Shown here: in pieces, positions 10,111 through 18,551 of the stretch
Layout of the letters: every line of letters starts with the position of its first letter
How positions within the stretch are numbered: the first letter of the stretch is position 1
Assembly: GCF_036248255.1 (NCBI RefSeq)
Contig: NZ_CP109178.1
Coordinates: forward strand, 8,685,001-8,749,000
Source of the DNA: Streptomyces sp. NBC_01717
Lineage (GTDB): Bacteria > Actinomycetota > Actinomycetes > Streptomycetales > Streptomycetaceae
Length of the DNA stretch: 64,000 nt
Direction: 5' to 3'
Position numbers and translations under genes: made by a program
Notes under the pieces: generated by a model
Told to the model about the DNA's origin: nothing
Database searches by the model: none
Seen by the model: only the letters and a program-made list of their open reading frames with translations

Positions 10111-10156
10111 GCATGCCGGATACCCCGAGCCGGGGCCGTCACTCGGCTACGACCAT

Positions 10157-10198
10157 GAATTCATGTTTTAAGTGGATATAAAGAGAAAAGAGTTTCAC
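10157..10198. promoter_or_regulatory. AT-rich island in divergent promoter region
   Basis: About 42 bp at roughly 27% GC, including TTTTAAGT and TATAAA, sits between the divergent DUF6479 gene and the gene at 10284. The composition is striking in this genome and suggests promoter elements or a nucleoid-protein site. The exact -10/-35 boxes cannot be assigned. Confidence 0.4.
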
Positions 10199-10283
10199 TG
10201 CTCGCCGACCGCTTCGTGTCGCAGACACCCAGCCGTGGGGTGAGCCTGGAGAAGGGCCAGCACTGCGAGCGGAAGGAACCCCC

Positions 10284-10670
10284 GTGAACAGCACACAGGC
10301 GCAGGCGGAGGAGAACCGGTACGGCAAGGAGGTGGCGGTCGCCATCAGCGGCTGCTCGAAGGACGACGCACGGATGGTCTTCGACGTGCTGCGGGCCGCT
10401 TTCACCACCGACCGGGCCTCGGTGGACGTACCGCAGGACCTGGGCGGGAAGCGACCCACCGTATGGAACGTGACCGTCGATGTGTCCGAGGCGAGGGTGG
10501 TCTCGGGCCCCGTCACGATCGACCGGCCCGTGACGCTCGATGTGCAGGGCGGCTACTGGGCGGTCGACGAGCTCAGGAGGCACCTGGCGGACGCCTTCAC
10601 GGTGCGGGTCGTCGGAACGGTCTCCGGTGACCAGGAGGAGGAGGTGCGTCTGCGGGTGGAGAGCCGGTGA
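10284..10670 (+). CDS. Conserved hypothetical protein, 128 aa
   Basis: This soluble alpha/beta protein starts at GTG 10284 after GGAAGGA. It contains EVAVAISGCSKDDARMVFDVL, then beta-rich segments (KRPTVWNVTVDVSE; GPVTIDRPVTLDVQGGYWAVDELRRHL) and a C-terminal GEVRLRVESR-like strand. No catalytic motif was recognised. Similar small proteins occur across Streptomyces without assigned function. It lies 99 bp before the molybdenum-enzyme operon but is separated from it by a palindromic operator, so it is probably not part of that operon. Confidence 0.65.
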   Translation: MNSTQAQAEENRYGKEVAVAISGCSKDDARMVFDVLRAAFTTDRASVDVPQDLGGKRPTVWNVTVDVSEARVVSGPVTIDRPVTLDVQGGYWAVDELRRHLADAFTVRVVGTVSGDQEEEVRLRVESR

Positions 10671-10729
10671 GGCGCGCACCTGCGCCCGGAGTCGGCGCAA
10701 TGCGCAGGGAGGCTCCAGCGCATCTGGTA

Positions 10730-10755
10730 CAAAGCTGCCAAAAGGTACAGCTTTG
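10730..10755. promoter_or_regulatory. Palindromic operator upstream of the PaoABC-like operon
   Basis: CAAAGCTG and CAGCTTTG form a perfect 8-bp inverted repeat with a 10-bp spacer, embedded in two direct GGTACA copies. The right arm ends 15 bp before the GTG start of the first operon gene. The position suits a repressor covering the promoter or start region. No regulator gene is adjacent. Regulation is inferred. Confidence 0.55.
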
Positions 10756-10769
10756 AGAGGTGCGAACGG

Positions 10770-11336
10770 GTGGAACACGCGAGCCGGCGGGAGGACGGTG
10801 CCGGTAATCCGGAGACAGCCCTTCACCGTTCGACGCTGACGCTGCACATCAACGGAACCGAACGGACCCTGTCGCTCGACCACCGCACCACCGTCCTGGA
10901 CGCGCTGCGTGAGCACCTCGGCCTCACCGGAGCGAAGAAGGGCTGCGACCACGGCCAGTGCGGGGCCTGCACCGTCATCATCGAAGGCCGGCGCGCCAAC
11001 AGCTGTCTGCTGCTCGCCGTCGCACACGACGGGGCCGCGATCACCACCGTCGAGGGGCTCGCCGACGGGGACGAGCTGCATCCCGTGCAGGAAGCCTTCC
11101 TCGCCCGGGACGCCCTGCAGTGCGGATACTGCACCCCCGGCCAGATCTGCTCGGCAGTGGGCATGCTCGACGAAGCGGCCGACGGCTTCCCGTCCGACGC
11201 CACCGAAACAGGCCGGCCCGGCGCCACCCCGGCCCGGCTCACTGCCCCCGAGATCCGCGAGCGCATGAGCGGCAACCTGTGCCGCTGCGGTGCGTACCCC
11301 CGTATCGTCGAAGCGATCCTGGACGTGGCGCCGTGA
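10770..11336 (+). CDS. Aldehyde oxidoreductase [2Fe-2S] subunit (PaoA/YagT-like)
   Basis: This 188-residue iron-sulfur subunit belongs to a molybdenum hydroxylase. The plant-type ferredoxin cluster motif GCDHGQCGACTV lies at about residues 60-71, with a fourth Cys in NSCLLLA. The C-terminal four-helix domain carries the second cluster in QCGYCTPGQICS and GNLCRCGAYPRI. It passes electrons between the molybdopterin and FAD subunits encoded next. Unlike E. coli YagT it has no Tat signal, so the enzyme is probably cytoplasmic. Its stop overlaps the next start (GTGA). Confidence 0.9.
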   Translation: MEHASRREDGAGNPETALHRSTLTLHINGTERTLSLDHRTTVLDALREHLGLTGAKKGCDHGQCGACTVIIEGRRANSCLLLAVAHDGAAITTVEGLADGDELHPVQEAFLARDALQCGYCTPGQICSAVGMLDEAADGFPSDATETGRPGATPARLTAPEIRERMSGNLCRCGAYPRIVEAILDVAP

Positions 11337-12319
11337 AGCCGTTCGAATATCTGCGCGCCCGCACCACCGCCGAGGCGGTCCGCGCGAGCACCGCCCGCCC
11401 CGGGGCCGTGTTTCTCAGCGGAGGCACCAATCTGGTCGACCTGATGAAGCTGGGTGTGGCCACCCCCGACCTGCTCATCGACGTAAGCGGACTGCCCCTG
11501 GACCAGGTGGCGGACACGCCCGACGGCGGCCTGCGCATCGGCGCGACCGTACGCAACAGCGACCTCGCCGCCCATCACGCCGTGCGCTCCCGCTACGCCG
11601 CCCTGTCGCAGGCGCTGCTCTCCGGGGCCTCCGGGCAGCTCCGGAACACCGCCACGACCGGCGGGAACCTGCTGCAGCGCACCCGTTGCCCGTACTTCCA
11701 GGACACCTCGAAGCCCTGCAACAAACGGGCACCGGGCACCGGATGTCCCGCCCGCGAAGGCGCCCACCGGGATCTCGCCGTCCTCGGCCACTCCGCGGAC
11801 TGCGTCGCCACCCAACCCTCGGACATGGCCGTCGCCCTGGCCGCCCTGGATGCCGTGGTCCAGCTGCACGGACCGGACGGCGAACGCTCCGTGCCCGTCA
11901 CCGAGTTCCACCGGCTACCGGGGGACACACCCGAGCGCGACACGGTGATCCGGCCGGGTGAGCTGATCACCGAGGTGCTGCTGCCGCCAGGTCCGGACGG
12001 CGCCGTCTCCCTCTACCGCAAGGCCCGAGACCGCGCCTCGTACGCCTTCGCCCTGGCCTCCGTCGCCGCGGTCGTCACCGTCCGCGACGGCCGGATCCAG
12101 CACGCCGCGCTGGCCTTCGGCGGGCTAGCTCACCGCCCGTGGCGCGCCCGGGCCGCGGAAGAGGTCCTGCGGGGCGCCACCGCCACCGACGACACCTTCA
12201 CCCGGGCCGTGGACGCCGAACTCGCGGCCGCCCGGCCGTTGCGCGACAACGCGTTCAAGGTGGAGCTCGCCCGCCGCCTGGCCGTCGACGCCCTGGCCGC
12301 ACTCACCGCCGCCGCCTGA
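11333..12319 (+). CDS. Aldehyde oxidoreductase FAD subunit with [4Fe-4S] insert (PaoB/YagS-like)
   Basis: This 328-residue member of the CO-dehydrogenase flavoprotein family has an FAD-binding N-terminus (FLSGGTNLVDLM; TTGGNLLQRTRCPYF) and a C-terminal CO_deh_flav_C-type domain. The insertion with spaced cysteines in RTRCPYF, KPCNKR and GTGCPAR matches the [4Fe-4S] loop of PaoB, not typical xanthine dehydrogenase. This favours an aldehyde oxidase of broad specificity. GTG 11333 overlaps the previous stop, implying translational coupling. Confidence 0.9.
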   Translation: MKPFEYLRARTTAEAVRASTARPGAVFLSGGTNLVDLMKLGVATPDLLIDVSGLPLDQVADTPDGGLRIGATVRNSDLAAHHAVRSRYAALSQALLSGASGQLRNTATTGGNLLQRTRCPYFQDTSKPCNKRAPGTGCPAREGAHRDLAVLGHSADCVATQPSDMAVALAALDAVVQLHGPDGERSVPVTEFHRLPGDTPERDTVIRPGELITEVLLPPGPDGAVSLYRKARDRASYAFALASVAAVVTVRDGRIQHAALAFGGLAHRPWRARAAEEVLRGATATDDTFTRAVDAELAAARPLRDNAFKVELARRLAVDALAALTAAA

Positions 12320-12338
12320 GAACGTGAGGACGCCCGCC

Positions 12339-14438
12339 ATGAGCCAGGTCCCCCAGCCGCTGGGCAGCCCCGTGGTCCGCCGCGAGGGCCGGGACAAGGT
12401 CACCGGCGCCGCCCGCTACGCCGCCGAGCACAGCCCGCCCGACTGTCTGTACGCCTGGCCCGTACCCGCCACCGTTGTACGCGGCCGGATCACGGCGATC
12501 CATACCGGCGAGGCGCTCGCCCTGCCCGGCGTGCACACCGTCCTCACCCATGAGAACGCCCCGAAACTGAGACAGCCCGACGACCCGGTCCTGGCAGTCC
12601 TCCAGGACGACCGGGTCCCGCACCGGGGCCGGCAGGTGGCGCTCGTGGTGGCCGACACGTTCGAGGCGGCGCGGGCAGGAGCCGAGGCCGTCCGGATCGA
12701 GTACGAGAGCAACGGACACGATGTCCGGCTCACCGAGGACCACCCGGGCCTGTACACACCGCAGACGGTGAACGGCGGATACCCGGCCGTCCGCGAACGC
12801 GGCGACTTCGACCGCGCCTTCGCCGTGTCCCCGGTACAGGTCGACGTCACGTACACAGTCGGGCCCCTGCACAACCACCCCATGGAACCGCACGCCTCCA
12901 CCGCCCACTGGGCGGACGACGGGCAGCTGACCGTGTACGACTCGAGCCAGGGCACCGGAACGGTCCGCGACACCCTGGCCACCGTGTTCGGGCTCCGGCC
13001 CGATCAGGTCACGGTCGTCTCCGAACACGTCGGCGGCGGCTTCGGCTCCAAGGGCACCACGCGCCCACAGGCCGTGCTCGCCGCCATGGCTGCGCGCCAC
13101 ACCGGGCGCCCCGTCAAACTCGCCCTGCCACGACGCGAGTTGCCCGCCGTCGTGGGCCACCGCGCCCCCACCGTGCAACGCGTCAGACTCGGCGCGGAGT
13201 TCGACGGCACCGTCACCTCGCTCGCCCACGAGATCATCACGCACACCTCCACGGTCAAGGAGTTCGTGGAACAGGCGGCCGTGCCGGCCCGCACGATGTA
13301 CTCGTCCGGACACAGCCGTACGGTCCACCGGGCGGTCGCCCTGGACGTACCCAGCCCTTCATGGATGCGCGCCCCCGGCGAGGCCCCCGGGATGTACGCG
13401 CTGGAGTCGGCCATGGACGAGCTCGCCGTGGCCCTCGGCATCGACCCCGTCGACCTGCGTCTGCGCAACGACCCCGCGTACGAACCCGACTCCGGCCGCC
13501 CCTTCAGCAGCCGCGGTCTCGCCGCCTGCCTGGAGGAGGGCGCCGCGCGGTTCGGCTGGTACGACCGCGACCCGCGCCCCGCGGTCCGCACCGAAGGCCC
13601 ACTGCTGCTCGGTGCGGGCGTCGCCTCCGCCACGTACCCCGTGTACGTCGGCGGTTCCACCGCCTCGGCGCACGCAGCCGCCGACGGCACCTACCGCATC
13701 AGGATCAACGCCACCGACATCGGCACCGGCGCCCGCACCGTCCTCGCGCAGATCGCCGCGTCCGTGCTGGACACCCCCGTGGCCGACGTCCGGATCGACA
13801 TCGGCAGCAGCGCACTGCCCGAAGCGCCGCTGGCCGGAGGTTCCGCGGGTACGGCCTCCTGGGGATGGTCCGTGCACAAGGCGTCCACGGCCCTGGTACG
13901 ACACCTGAGGGAGCGCACCGGGCCCCTTCCCGACGAGGGCGTCACGGTCACCGCGGACACCAGGGAGGACACGGCGGTGGAATCCCCGTACGCACGGCAT
14001 GCGTTCGGTGCGCACTTCGCCGAAGTCGCCGTCGACACCCGCACCGGTGAGGTCCGGATGCGCCGCATGCTCGGCGTCTTCGCCGCCGGGCGCATCCTCA
14101 ACTCCCGTACCGCACGCTCCCAGTTCATCGGCGGCATGATCATGGGGCTCGGCATGGCACTGACCGAGGGCAGCACGATCGACCCCGTCTTCGGCGACTT
14201 CACACAGAACGATCTCGCCTCCTACCATGTGCCCGTCTGTGCCGACGTCCCACAGATCGAGGCGCACTGGATCGACGAGGACGACCCGCATCTGAACCCG
14301 ATGGGCAGCAAGGGCATCGGTGAGATCGGCATCGTGGGCGCCGCGGCCGCTCTCGGCAACGCCGTGCGGCACGCGACCGGCGCCCGGTTGCGCAGCCTCC
14401 CGCTCACGCCGGACAAGCTGCTGCCGTATCTGCCGTGA
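12339..14438 (+). CDS. Aldehyde oxidoreductase molybdopterin subunit (PaoC/YagR-like)
   Basis: This 699-residue molybdenum-cofactor subunit of the xanthine oxidase family starts VRREGRDKVTGAARYAAE. It has the cofactor loop GGGFGSKG (about residues 229-236), the RAPGEAPG motif, and near the C-terminus KGIGEIGIVGAAAAL, where the Glu corresponds to the catalytic base. The substrate cannot be fixed; the PaoB-type partner suggests aldehydes. ATG 12339 follows GTGAGGA. No XdhC/PaoD-type cofactor chaperone is adjacent, so it must be supplied elsewhere. Confidence 0.9.
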   Translation: MSQVPQPLGSPVVRREGRDKVTGAARYAAEHSPPDCLYAWPVPATVVRGRITAIHTGEALALPGVHTVLTHENAPKLRQPDDPVLAVLQDDRVPHRGRQVALVVADTFEAARAGAEAVRIEYESNGHDVRLTEDHPGLYTPQTVNGGYPAVRERGDFDRAFAVSPVQVDVTYTVGPLHNHPMEPHASTAHWADDGQLTVYDSSQGTGTVRDTLATVFGLRPDQVTVVSEHVGGGFGSKGTTRPQAVLAAMAARHTGRPVKLALPRRELPAVVGHRAPTVQRVRLGAEFDGTVTSLAHEIITHTSTVKEFVEQAAVPARTMYSSGHSRTVHRAVALDVPSPSWMRAPGEAPGMYALESAMDELAVALGIDPVDLRLRNDPAYEPDSGRPFSSRGLAACLEEGAARFGWYDRDPRPAVRTEGPLLLGAGVASATYPVYVGGSTASAHAAADGTYRIRINATDIGTGARTVLAQIAASVLDTPVADVRIDIGSSALPEAPLAGGSAGTASWGWSVHKASTALVRHLRERTGPLPDEGVTVTADTREDTAVESPYARHAFGAHFAEVAVDTRTGEVRMRRMLGVFAAGRILNSRTARSQFIGGMIMGLGMALTEGSTIDPVFGDFTQNDLASYHVPVCADVPQIEAHWIDEDDPHLNPMGSKGIGEIGIVGAAAALGNAVRHATGARLRSLPLTPDKLLPYLP

Positions 14439-14517
14439 GGGTGGATGCAGCGCGGTCACGCTCCGTGGCGAAATCACGCGCCCGCTCACCTTCGTGTTGC
14501 GCAACCGGTCCCACCGG

Positions 14518-14557
14518 GTCACCCTAAGGAGTGACCTAATAGTGACATCTGCTCACT
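14518..14557. promoter_or_regulatory. Cluster of GTGAC/GTCAC repeats before the anti-sigma-type gene
   Basis: GTCAC (14518), two direct AGTGAC copies 11 bp apart (14530 and 14541) and TCACT (14553) alternate as inverted and direct half-sites within 40 bp. A 10-bp palindrome GTTGCGCAAC lies at 14496-14505. AGTGAC/GTCACT half-sites are the kind bound by the developmental repressor BldD, so such a site is possible. The assignment is tentative. Confidence 0.35.
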
Positions 14558-14625
14558 CTTCGTATTCGGGGGTCGTTGGTTCAACGGGGCGAAGCAGATG
14601 GGCCTGGACGTGAGGAGCCTCGACG

Positions 14626-15129
14626 ATGACCGTTCCACTCGACCGGCATTATCTGGTCGAACTCCAGGTATCGGAAGAGCGTGTTTCGCAGTTGCGAAGA
14701 ATAGTCGCCGCTCATCTGCGCCACTGGAGTCTCGAACTTCACATCCGGCCGGTGTGCCGGGGTGTGGAGGAGCTGCTGACCAATGTCCACCGGCACGTCG
14801 GTGGCGACAACAAGTGCGTCGTCGAACTCCGCTGGTCCGGACGGCACCTCACGGTCTCCGTCGCCGACAACAGCTCCGAGATGCCGAGACTGCTCAGCAG
14901 CGGCGGCGGTGGTCTCAGCCGTGTCATGGCCCTCAGCCACAGCTGGGGCACCTGTCGGACCCTCGACGGCAAAGTCGTCTGGTTCACCCGCTACGCCGAG
15001 GCGCCGTGGAACACCCGACTGCTGCCGCGCGCACCCCTGCCAGGAGTACGCGAGTTCCTGCTGCCGCCGGCCTCCGAGCCGTCCGAGCCGTCCGAGCCCG
15101 CCAAGCCCGCCGAGCCCGCCCTCGTCTGA
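14626..15129 (+). CDS. Anti-sigma-factor-like ATP-binding protein (RsbW/HATPase_c_2 type)
   Basis: This 167-residue protein has the small GHKL ATPase fold. The N box is at VCRGVEELLTNVHRHV (about 44-59), the G1 region at LTVSVADNSSEMPRL, and a Gly-rich lid at SSGGGGLSRVMAL. Streptomyces has dozens of such RsbW-like kinases or anti-sigma factors that control SigB-family sigmas or bind anti-anti-sigma proteins. No partner STAS or sigma gene is adjacent. The tail (about 148-167) is a low-complexity Ser/Glu/Pro/Ala repeat and probably disordered. Confidence 0.8.
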   Translation: MTVPLDRHYLVELQVSEERVSQLRRIVAAHLRHWSLELHIRPVCRGVEELLTNVHRHVGGDNKCVVELRWSGRHLTVSVADNSSEMPRLLSSGGGGLSRVMALSHSWGTCRTLDGKVVWFTRYAEAPWNTRLLPRAPLPGVREFLLPPASEPSEPSEPAKPAEPALV

Positions 15130-15340
15130 GGCGGGCCCCGACGACAGGGGAGGCGGGGATCCCTGCCCGGACCGGTACCCGAGTCCCTACGCGAAGAAGT
15201 CTGCTCTGCCCCCCGGCGCGGATGACGTGCACAGCGCACGCATGGTCCGCGCCGGTCGGGTTACCCGCACCGGAACCCGCGTTGCGCGACGGGGCGTCGC
15301 GCGGCACGGTCGAAGAATCCGAGGCAAGGAGACCACAGTC

Positions 15341-16768
15341 ATGCCCATCGCGACGGTCAACCCGGCGAACGGCGAGACCCTCAAGACGTTCGAGGCACTG
15401 GGGGCGGCGGAGATCGAGCATCGGCTCGCGACCGCGGACACCACCTTCCGGGAGTACCGCACCACCGCTTTCGGTGAACGGGCCCAACTGCTCAACCGGG
15501 CCGCGGACCTCCTCGACGAGGACCAGCAGGACATCGCCCGCACCATGACCACCGAAATGGGCAAGCCCGTCAAAGCGGCCCGCGCGGAGGCCGCGAAATG
15601 CGCCAAGGCCATGCGGTGGTACGCGGCCAACGCCGAGGGACTTCTTGCGGACGAGCACCCGCCGGCCGACGACGTACGCGACGCCGGAGCCTCCCGGGCC
15701 TATGTCCACTACCGTCCGCTGGGCCCGGTCCTCGCCGTGATGCCGTGGAACTTCCCGCTGTGGCAGGTCGTACGGTTCGCCGCGCCCGCACTCATGGCGG
15801 GCAACGTCGGCCTGCTCAAGCACGCGTCGAACGTCCCGCAGACCGCGATGTACCTGGAGGGCCTGTTCCGCCGGGCAGGATTCCCGCCCGGCTGCTTCCA
15901 GACGCTGCTGGTGGGAGCGGGAGCGGTCGAGTCGATCCTGCGTGACCGCCGCGTCGTCGCCGCCACCCTCACCGGCAGTGAGCCGGCCGGCCGCTCCGTC
16001 GCGTCGATCGCGGGCGACGAGGTCAAGCACACCGTGCTGGAACTGGGCGGCAGTGACCCGTTTCTCGTTCTGCCGTCGGCCGACATCCCGCAGGCCGCCC
16101 GCACGGCGGTGACCGCCCGGGTCCAGAACAACGGGCAGTCCTGCATCGCCGCCAAGCGATTCATCGTGCACACCGACGTGTACGACGAGTTCGCCGAGCG
16201 GTTCACCGCGGGCATGAACGATCTGACGGTCGGTGACCCGCAGCAGGAGACCACCGACGTCGGCCCGCTCTCCAGCGAACAGGGCCGCGCCGACCTGGAG
16301 GAGCTGGTGGACGACGCCGTACACCAGGGCGCGACCGCACTGTGCGGTGGCAGCCGGCCCACCGGCCTGGGCGCGGAGCTGGAGCGCGGCTGGTTCTACA
16401 CCCCCACCGTCCTCAGCGGGATCACCTCCGCCATGCGGATCCACCGCGAGGAGACCTTCGGCCCGGTCGCCACGCTGTACCGCGTCGAGGACCTGGACGA
16501 AGCCGTGAACCTCGCGAACGACAGCCCGTTCGGCCTCAGCTCCAACGTGTGGACGCGCGACGCCGACGAGAGCCGCCAGTGCGTGCGTGATCTGCAGGCC
16601 GGCGGCGTCTTCTTCAACGGCATGACCGCCTCCCACCCCGCGCTGCCGTTCGGCGGGGTGAAGCGCTCCGGTTACGGGCGGGAGCTGGCCGGTCACGGCA
16701 TCCGTGAATTCTGCAATGCCACGACGGTCTGGTACGGCCCCGAGCCGGACGGAAGCGGCTCCGCCTAG
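15341..16768 (+). CDS. NADP-dependent succinate-semialdehyde dehydrogenase (ALDH family)
   Basis: This 475-residue aldehyde dehydrogenase has MPWNFPLWQ in the cofactor fold, the general-base Glu in LELGGSDPF and the catalytic Cys in NNGQSCIAAKR. The fusion-free length and QSCIAAKRF context fit the GabD/SSADH branch, which oxidises succinic semialdehyde to succinate. ATG 15341 follows AAGGAG. A long hairpin covers the stop codon. It is probably monocistronic; a link to the aldehyde oxidoreductase operon upstream is possible but unproven. Confidence 0.88.
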   Translation: MPIATVNPANGETLKTFEALGAAEIEHRLATADTTFREYRTTAFGERAQLLNRAADLLDEDQQDIARTMTTEMGKPVKAARAEAAKCAKAMRWYAANAEGLLADEHPPADDVRDAGASRAYVHYRPLGPVLAVMPWNFPLWQVVRFAAPALMAGNVGLLKHASNVPQTAMYLEGLFRRAGFPPGCFQTLLVGAGAVESILRDRRVVAATLTGSEPAGRSVASIAGDEVKHTVLELGGSDPFLVLPSADIPQAARTAVTARVQNNGQSCIAAKRFIVHTDVYDEFAERFTAGMNDLTVGDPQQETTDVGPLSSEQGRADLEELVDDAVHQGATALCGGSRPTGLGAELERGWFYTPTVLSGITSAMRIHREETFGPVATLYRVEDLDEAVNLANDSPFGLSSNVWTRDADESRQCVRDLQAGGVFFNGMTASHPALPFGGVKRSGYGRELAGHGIREFCNATTVWYGPEPDGSGSA

Positions 16769-16781
16769 CCGCTCCGTCCGG
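16745..16781. terminator. Strong bidirectional terminator hairpin
   Basis: A 15-bp stem with a single bulged A pairs positions 16745-16760 with 16767-16781 around a 6-nt loop. It includes the stop codon of the aldehyde dehydrogenase gene and precedes the stop of the convergent gene at 16795. Confidence 0.8.
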
Positions 16782-16794
16782 CGGTGGCGAGGGC

Positions 16795-17118
16795 TCAGCG
16801 GCCGACTGCTCTGGCCAGCTGGGCCTTTGTCATGCTCGAGCGACCCTTGACGTTCTTCCTTCTGGCCTCTTCGTAGAGCTGGTCGCGGGTGGGGTCTTCG
16901 GCCCCGTCGTGTGAGCGCAGCTCGGCGCGCCGCAGGGACGAGAGGTCGTGGACCAACGTACGGCTAGCGGTCGTCGGCTCACCGGAGCGGGCGCGCTCCT
17001 TGTTCGCCGTGCGCGCCGCGATCTCCTCCGCCCGCTCCTCGCTCACTCCGAGCTCCTGCGCGCTCTCCTTGATGTGCTCGTACTGCCGCTCGCGCCTGGG
17101 ACTGGATCCGCGTGGCAT
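16795..17118 (-). CDS. Plasmid-stabilisation-like / Rho-N-type small basic protein
   Basis: This 107-residue charged protein is commonly annotated in Streptomyces as plasmid stabilization protein. The N-terminal half is helical (REHIKESAQELGVSEE-like, AEEIAARTANKERARSG). The C-terminal TRDQLYEEARRKNVKGRSSM followed by TKAQLARAVGR resembles the Rho N-terminal/SAP-like helix-extended-helix that binds nucleic acid. No toxin partner is adjacent, so a chromosomal DNA- or RNA-binding role is more likely than plasmid addiction. Confidence 0.75.
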   Translation of the reverse strand: MPRGSSPRRERQYEHIKESAQELGVSEERAEEIAARTANKERARSGEPTTASRTLVHDLSSLRRAELRSHDGAEDPTRDQLYEEARRKNVKGRSSMTKAQLARAVGR

Positions 17119-17412
17119 GGTGCGGTCACTTCCTCTCCGTGGCCTCCGTGCCCGAGAGGGACGGTCCGGGGTGCACCTCCCAGTGTCCCAGCGGCTCCCG
17201 GGGCTTGCATCGGAATACGGTGCCCTACGGCCGAGGCCGCATCTGCGCCGAGCAATTGCGTGGGCTTACCCGACTGCTCGTCGAGGTGTCGCCGAGGGAC
17301 ACCCGTTCGGGTGTGCGACGGGACGCGGGTCACGTGATTCGGCGGGTGAATTCATACCTTTTGATCCTAATATGGGCGAGCTGGTCGGTTCCGGAGTCCG
17401 GAGGTATGCGCG

Positions 17413-17907
17413 ATGTCCACGCTCACCGTGTGGAAGTTCCAGTCCGCCGAGGGCGCGGAGGACGTGGAGAACACACTGAAGGCCCTCCAGAAGGAGGGGC
17501 TGATCAAGATCCTCGACGCCGCGGTGGTCAGCTGGCCGACCGACAAGTCGAAGCCGAGAACGAAGCAGTTACTCAACCTGGTCGGCGCCGGCGCCCTGAG
17601 CGGCACGTTCTGGGGGATGCTCTTCGGGCTGATCTTCCTCATGCCGTTGCTGGGCGCGGCCATCGGCGCGGCGGCCGGGGCGCTGGGCGGCAAGCTGGCC
17701 GACGTCGGCATCGACGACGACTTCATCGCGGAGGTCAAGAAACAGGTGACGCCCGGAACTTCGGCCCTGTTCCTGCTCACCACGAACGAGGTGCCCGACC
17801 GGATCAGCGACGCGCTCCCCGGCGACGGCGCCGAGCTTCTCCACAGCAACCTGGACACCCTCAGCGAGGCCCGGCTCCGCGAGATCTTCGGCGAGGACGC
17901 CGAGTGA
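17413..17907 (+). CDS. DUF1269 family membrane-associated protein
   Basis: This 164-residue protein starts MSTLTVWKFQSAEGAEDV. Residues about 54-95 form a Gly/Ala-rich hydrophobic hairpin (WGMLFGLIFLMPLLGAAIGA, then AAGALGG), typical of DUF1269, flanked by alpha/beta soluble parts (TSALFLLTTNEVPDRI). The function is unknown; relatives are often near stress genes. It contains a TTA leucine codon at 17569-17571, rare in Streptomyces and decoded by bldA tRNA, so its translation may be limited to late growth. Confidence 0.85.
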   Translation: MSTLTVWKFQSAEGAEDVENTLKALQKEGLIKILDAAVVSWPTDKSKPRTKQLLNLVGAGALSGTFWGMLFGLIFLMPLLGAAIGAAAGALGGKLADVGIDDDFIAEVKKQVTPGTSALFLLTTNEVPDRISDALPGDGAELLHSNLDTLSEARLREIFGEDAE

Positions 17908-17974
17908 TCCGGTGCCTTCCGCCCGTCCAGCCGTATCCCCCTGACTCTCTTTTCCGAGCAGACCCGGAGTGTCC

Positions 17975-18538
17975 GTGAACCAGCCCAGCCCTCTGCGACG
18001 CGCCCTCGGCGGCCGCACGGTCCGCAGTCTGACCCCCGCCGTGCTGGCCGCGGTGCTCATGGTGGGCGCCGCCGCCTGCGACTCCGGTGGAACGTCGCCG
18101 GGAACGGCCAGGAGTACCCGTACGGTGTCCCCGGAGCCGCACGAGTCGCCCTCCGCGAGCGCCTCGCCGCGTACCCAGACCGACTTCGAGGCCTCGGTCT
18201 CCGCCGAGCTCGAGCGCAGCCGACAGAAGGCCACCAAGCAGCTCGCAGGGGTCAAGGGGCAGGGCAACGCGATCAAGGACGTCTCGGTGAGCGGGCTGCC
18301 GATCGCGACGGGCGAGCAGTTCCGCAGCGCGCTGGTACGCGTCACCAACCCCACCGGCAAGGCCGCTTTCTACGCCGTGCGGGTGGAGTTCGTCGACGCT
18401 TCGGGGAAGGTGCTCGACTCGGTGGTGCTCGGCTTCCCGGACGCCCCGCCCGGCCGGACGGTCAGCGAACACGCGAACAGCCGTAAGGCGGCCGGGGTCA
18501 AGACGTTCCCCCGGATCACCCAGGCCGAGCGCAGCTGA
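17975..18538 (+). CDS. Putative lipoprotein of unknown function
   Basis: This protein of about 187 residues has a signal peptide: a basic N-region (RRALGGRTVR), a hydrophobic core (PAVLAAVLMVGA) and a lipobox-like AAAC with Cys near residue 36. A Ser/Thr/Pro-rich linker follows. The C-terminal beta-rich region (RSALVRVTNPTGKAAFYAVR) resembles extracellular FxLYD/DUF4352-like modules. GTG 17975 is favoured because CGGAG lies 5 bp upstream; GTG 17969 overlaps that site. It is 13 bp before glsA and probably co-transcribed. Confidence 0.75.
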   Translation: MNQPSPLRRALGGRTVRSLTPAVLAAVLMVGAAACDSGGTSPGTARSTRTVSPEPHESPSASASPRTQTDFEASVSAELERSRQKATKQLAGVKGQGNAIKDVSVSGLPIATGEQFRSALVRVTNPTGKAAFYAVRVEFVDASGKVLDSVVLGFPDAPPGRTVSEHANSRKAAGVKTFPRITQAERS

Positions 18539-18551
18539 CGCCGGGAGCGAG

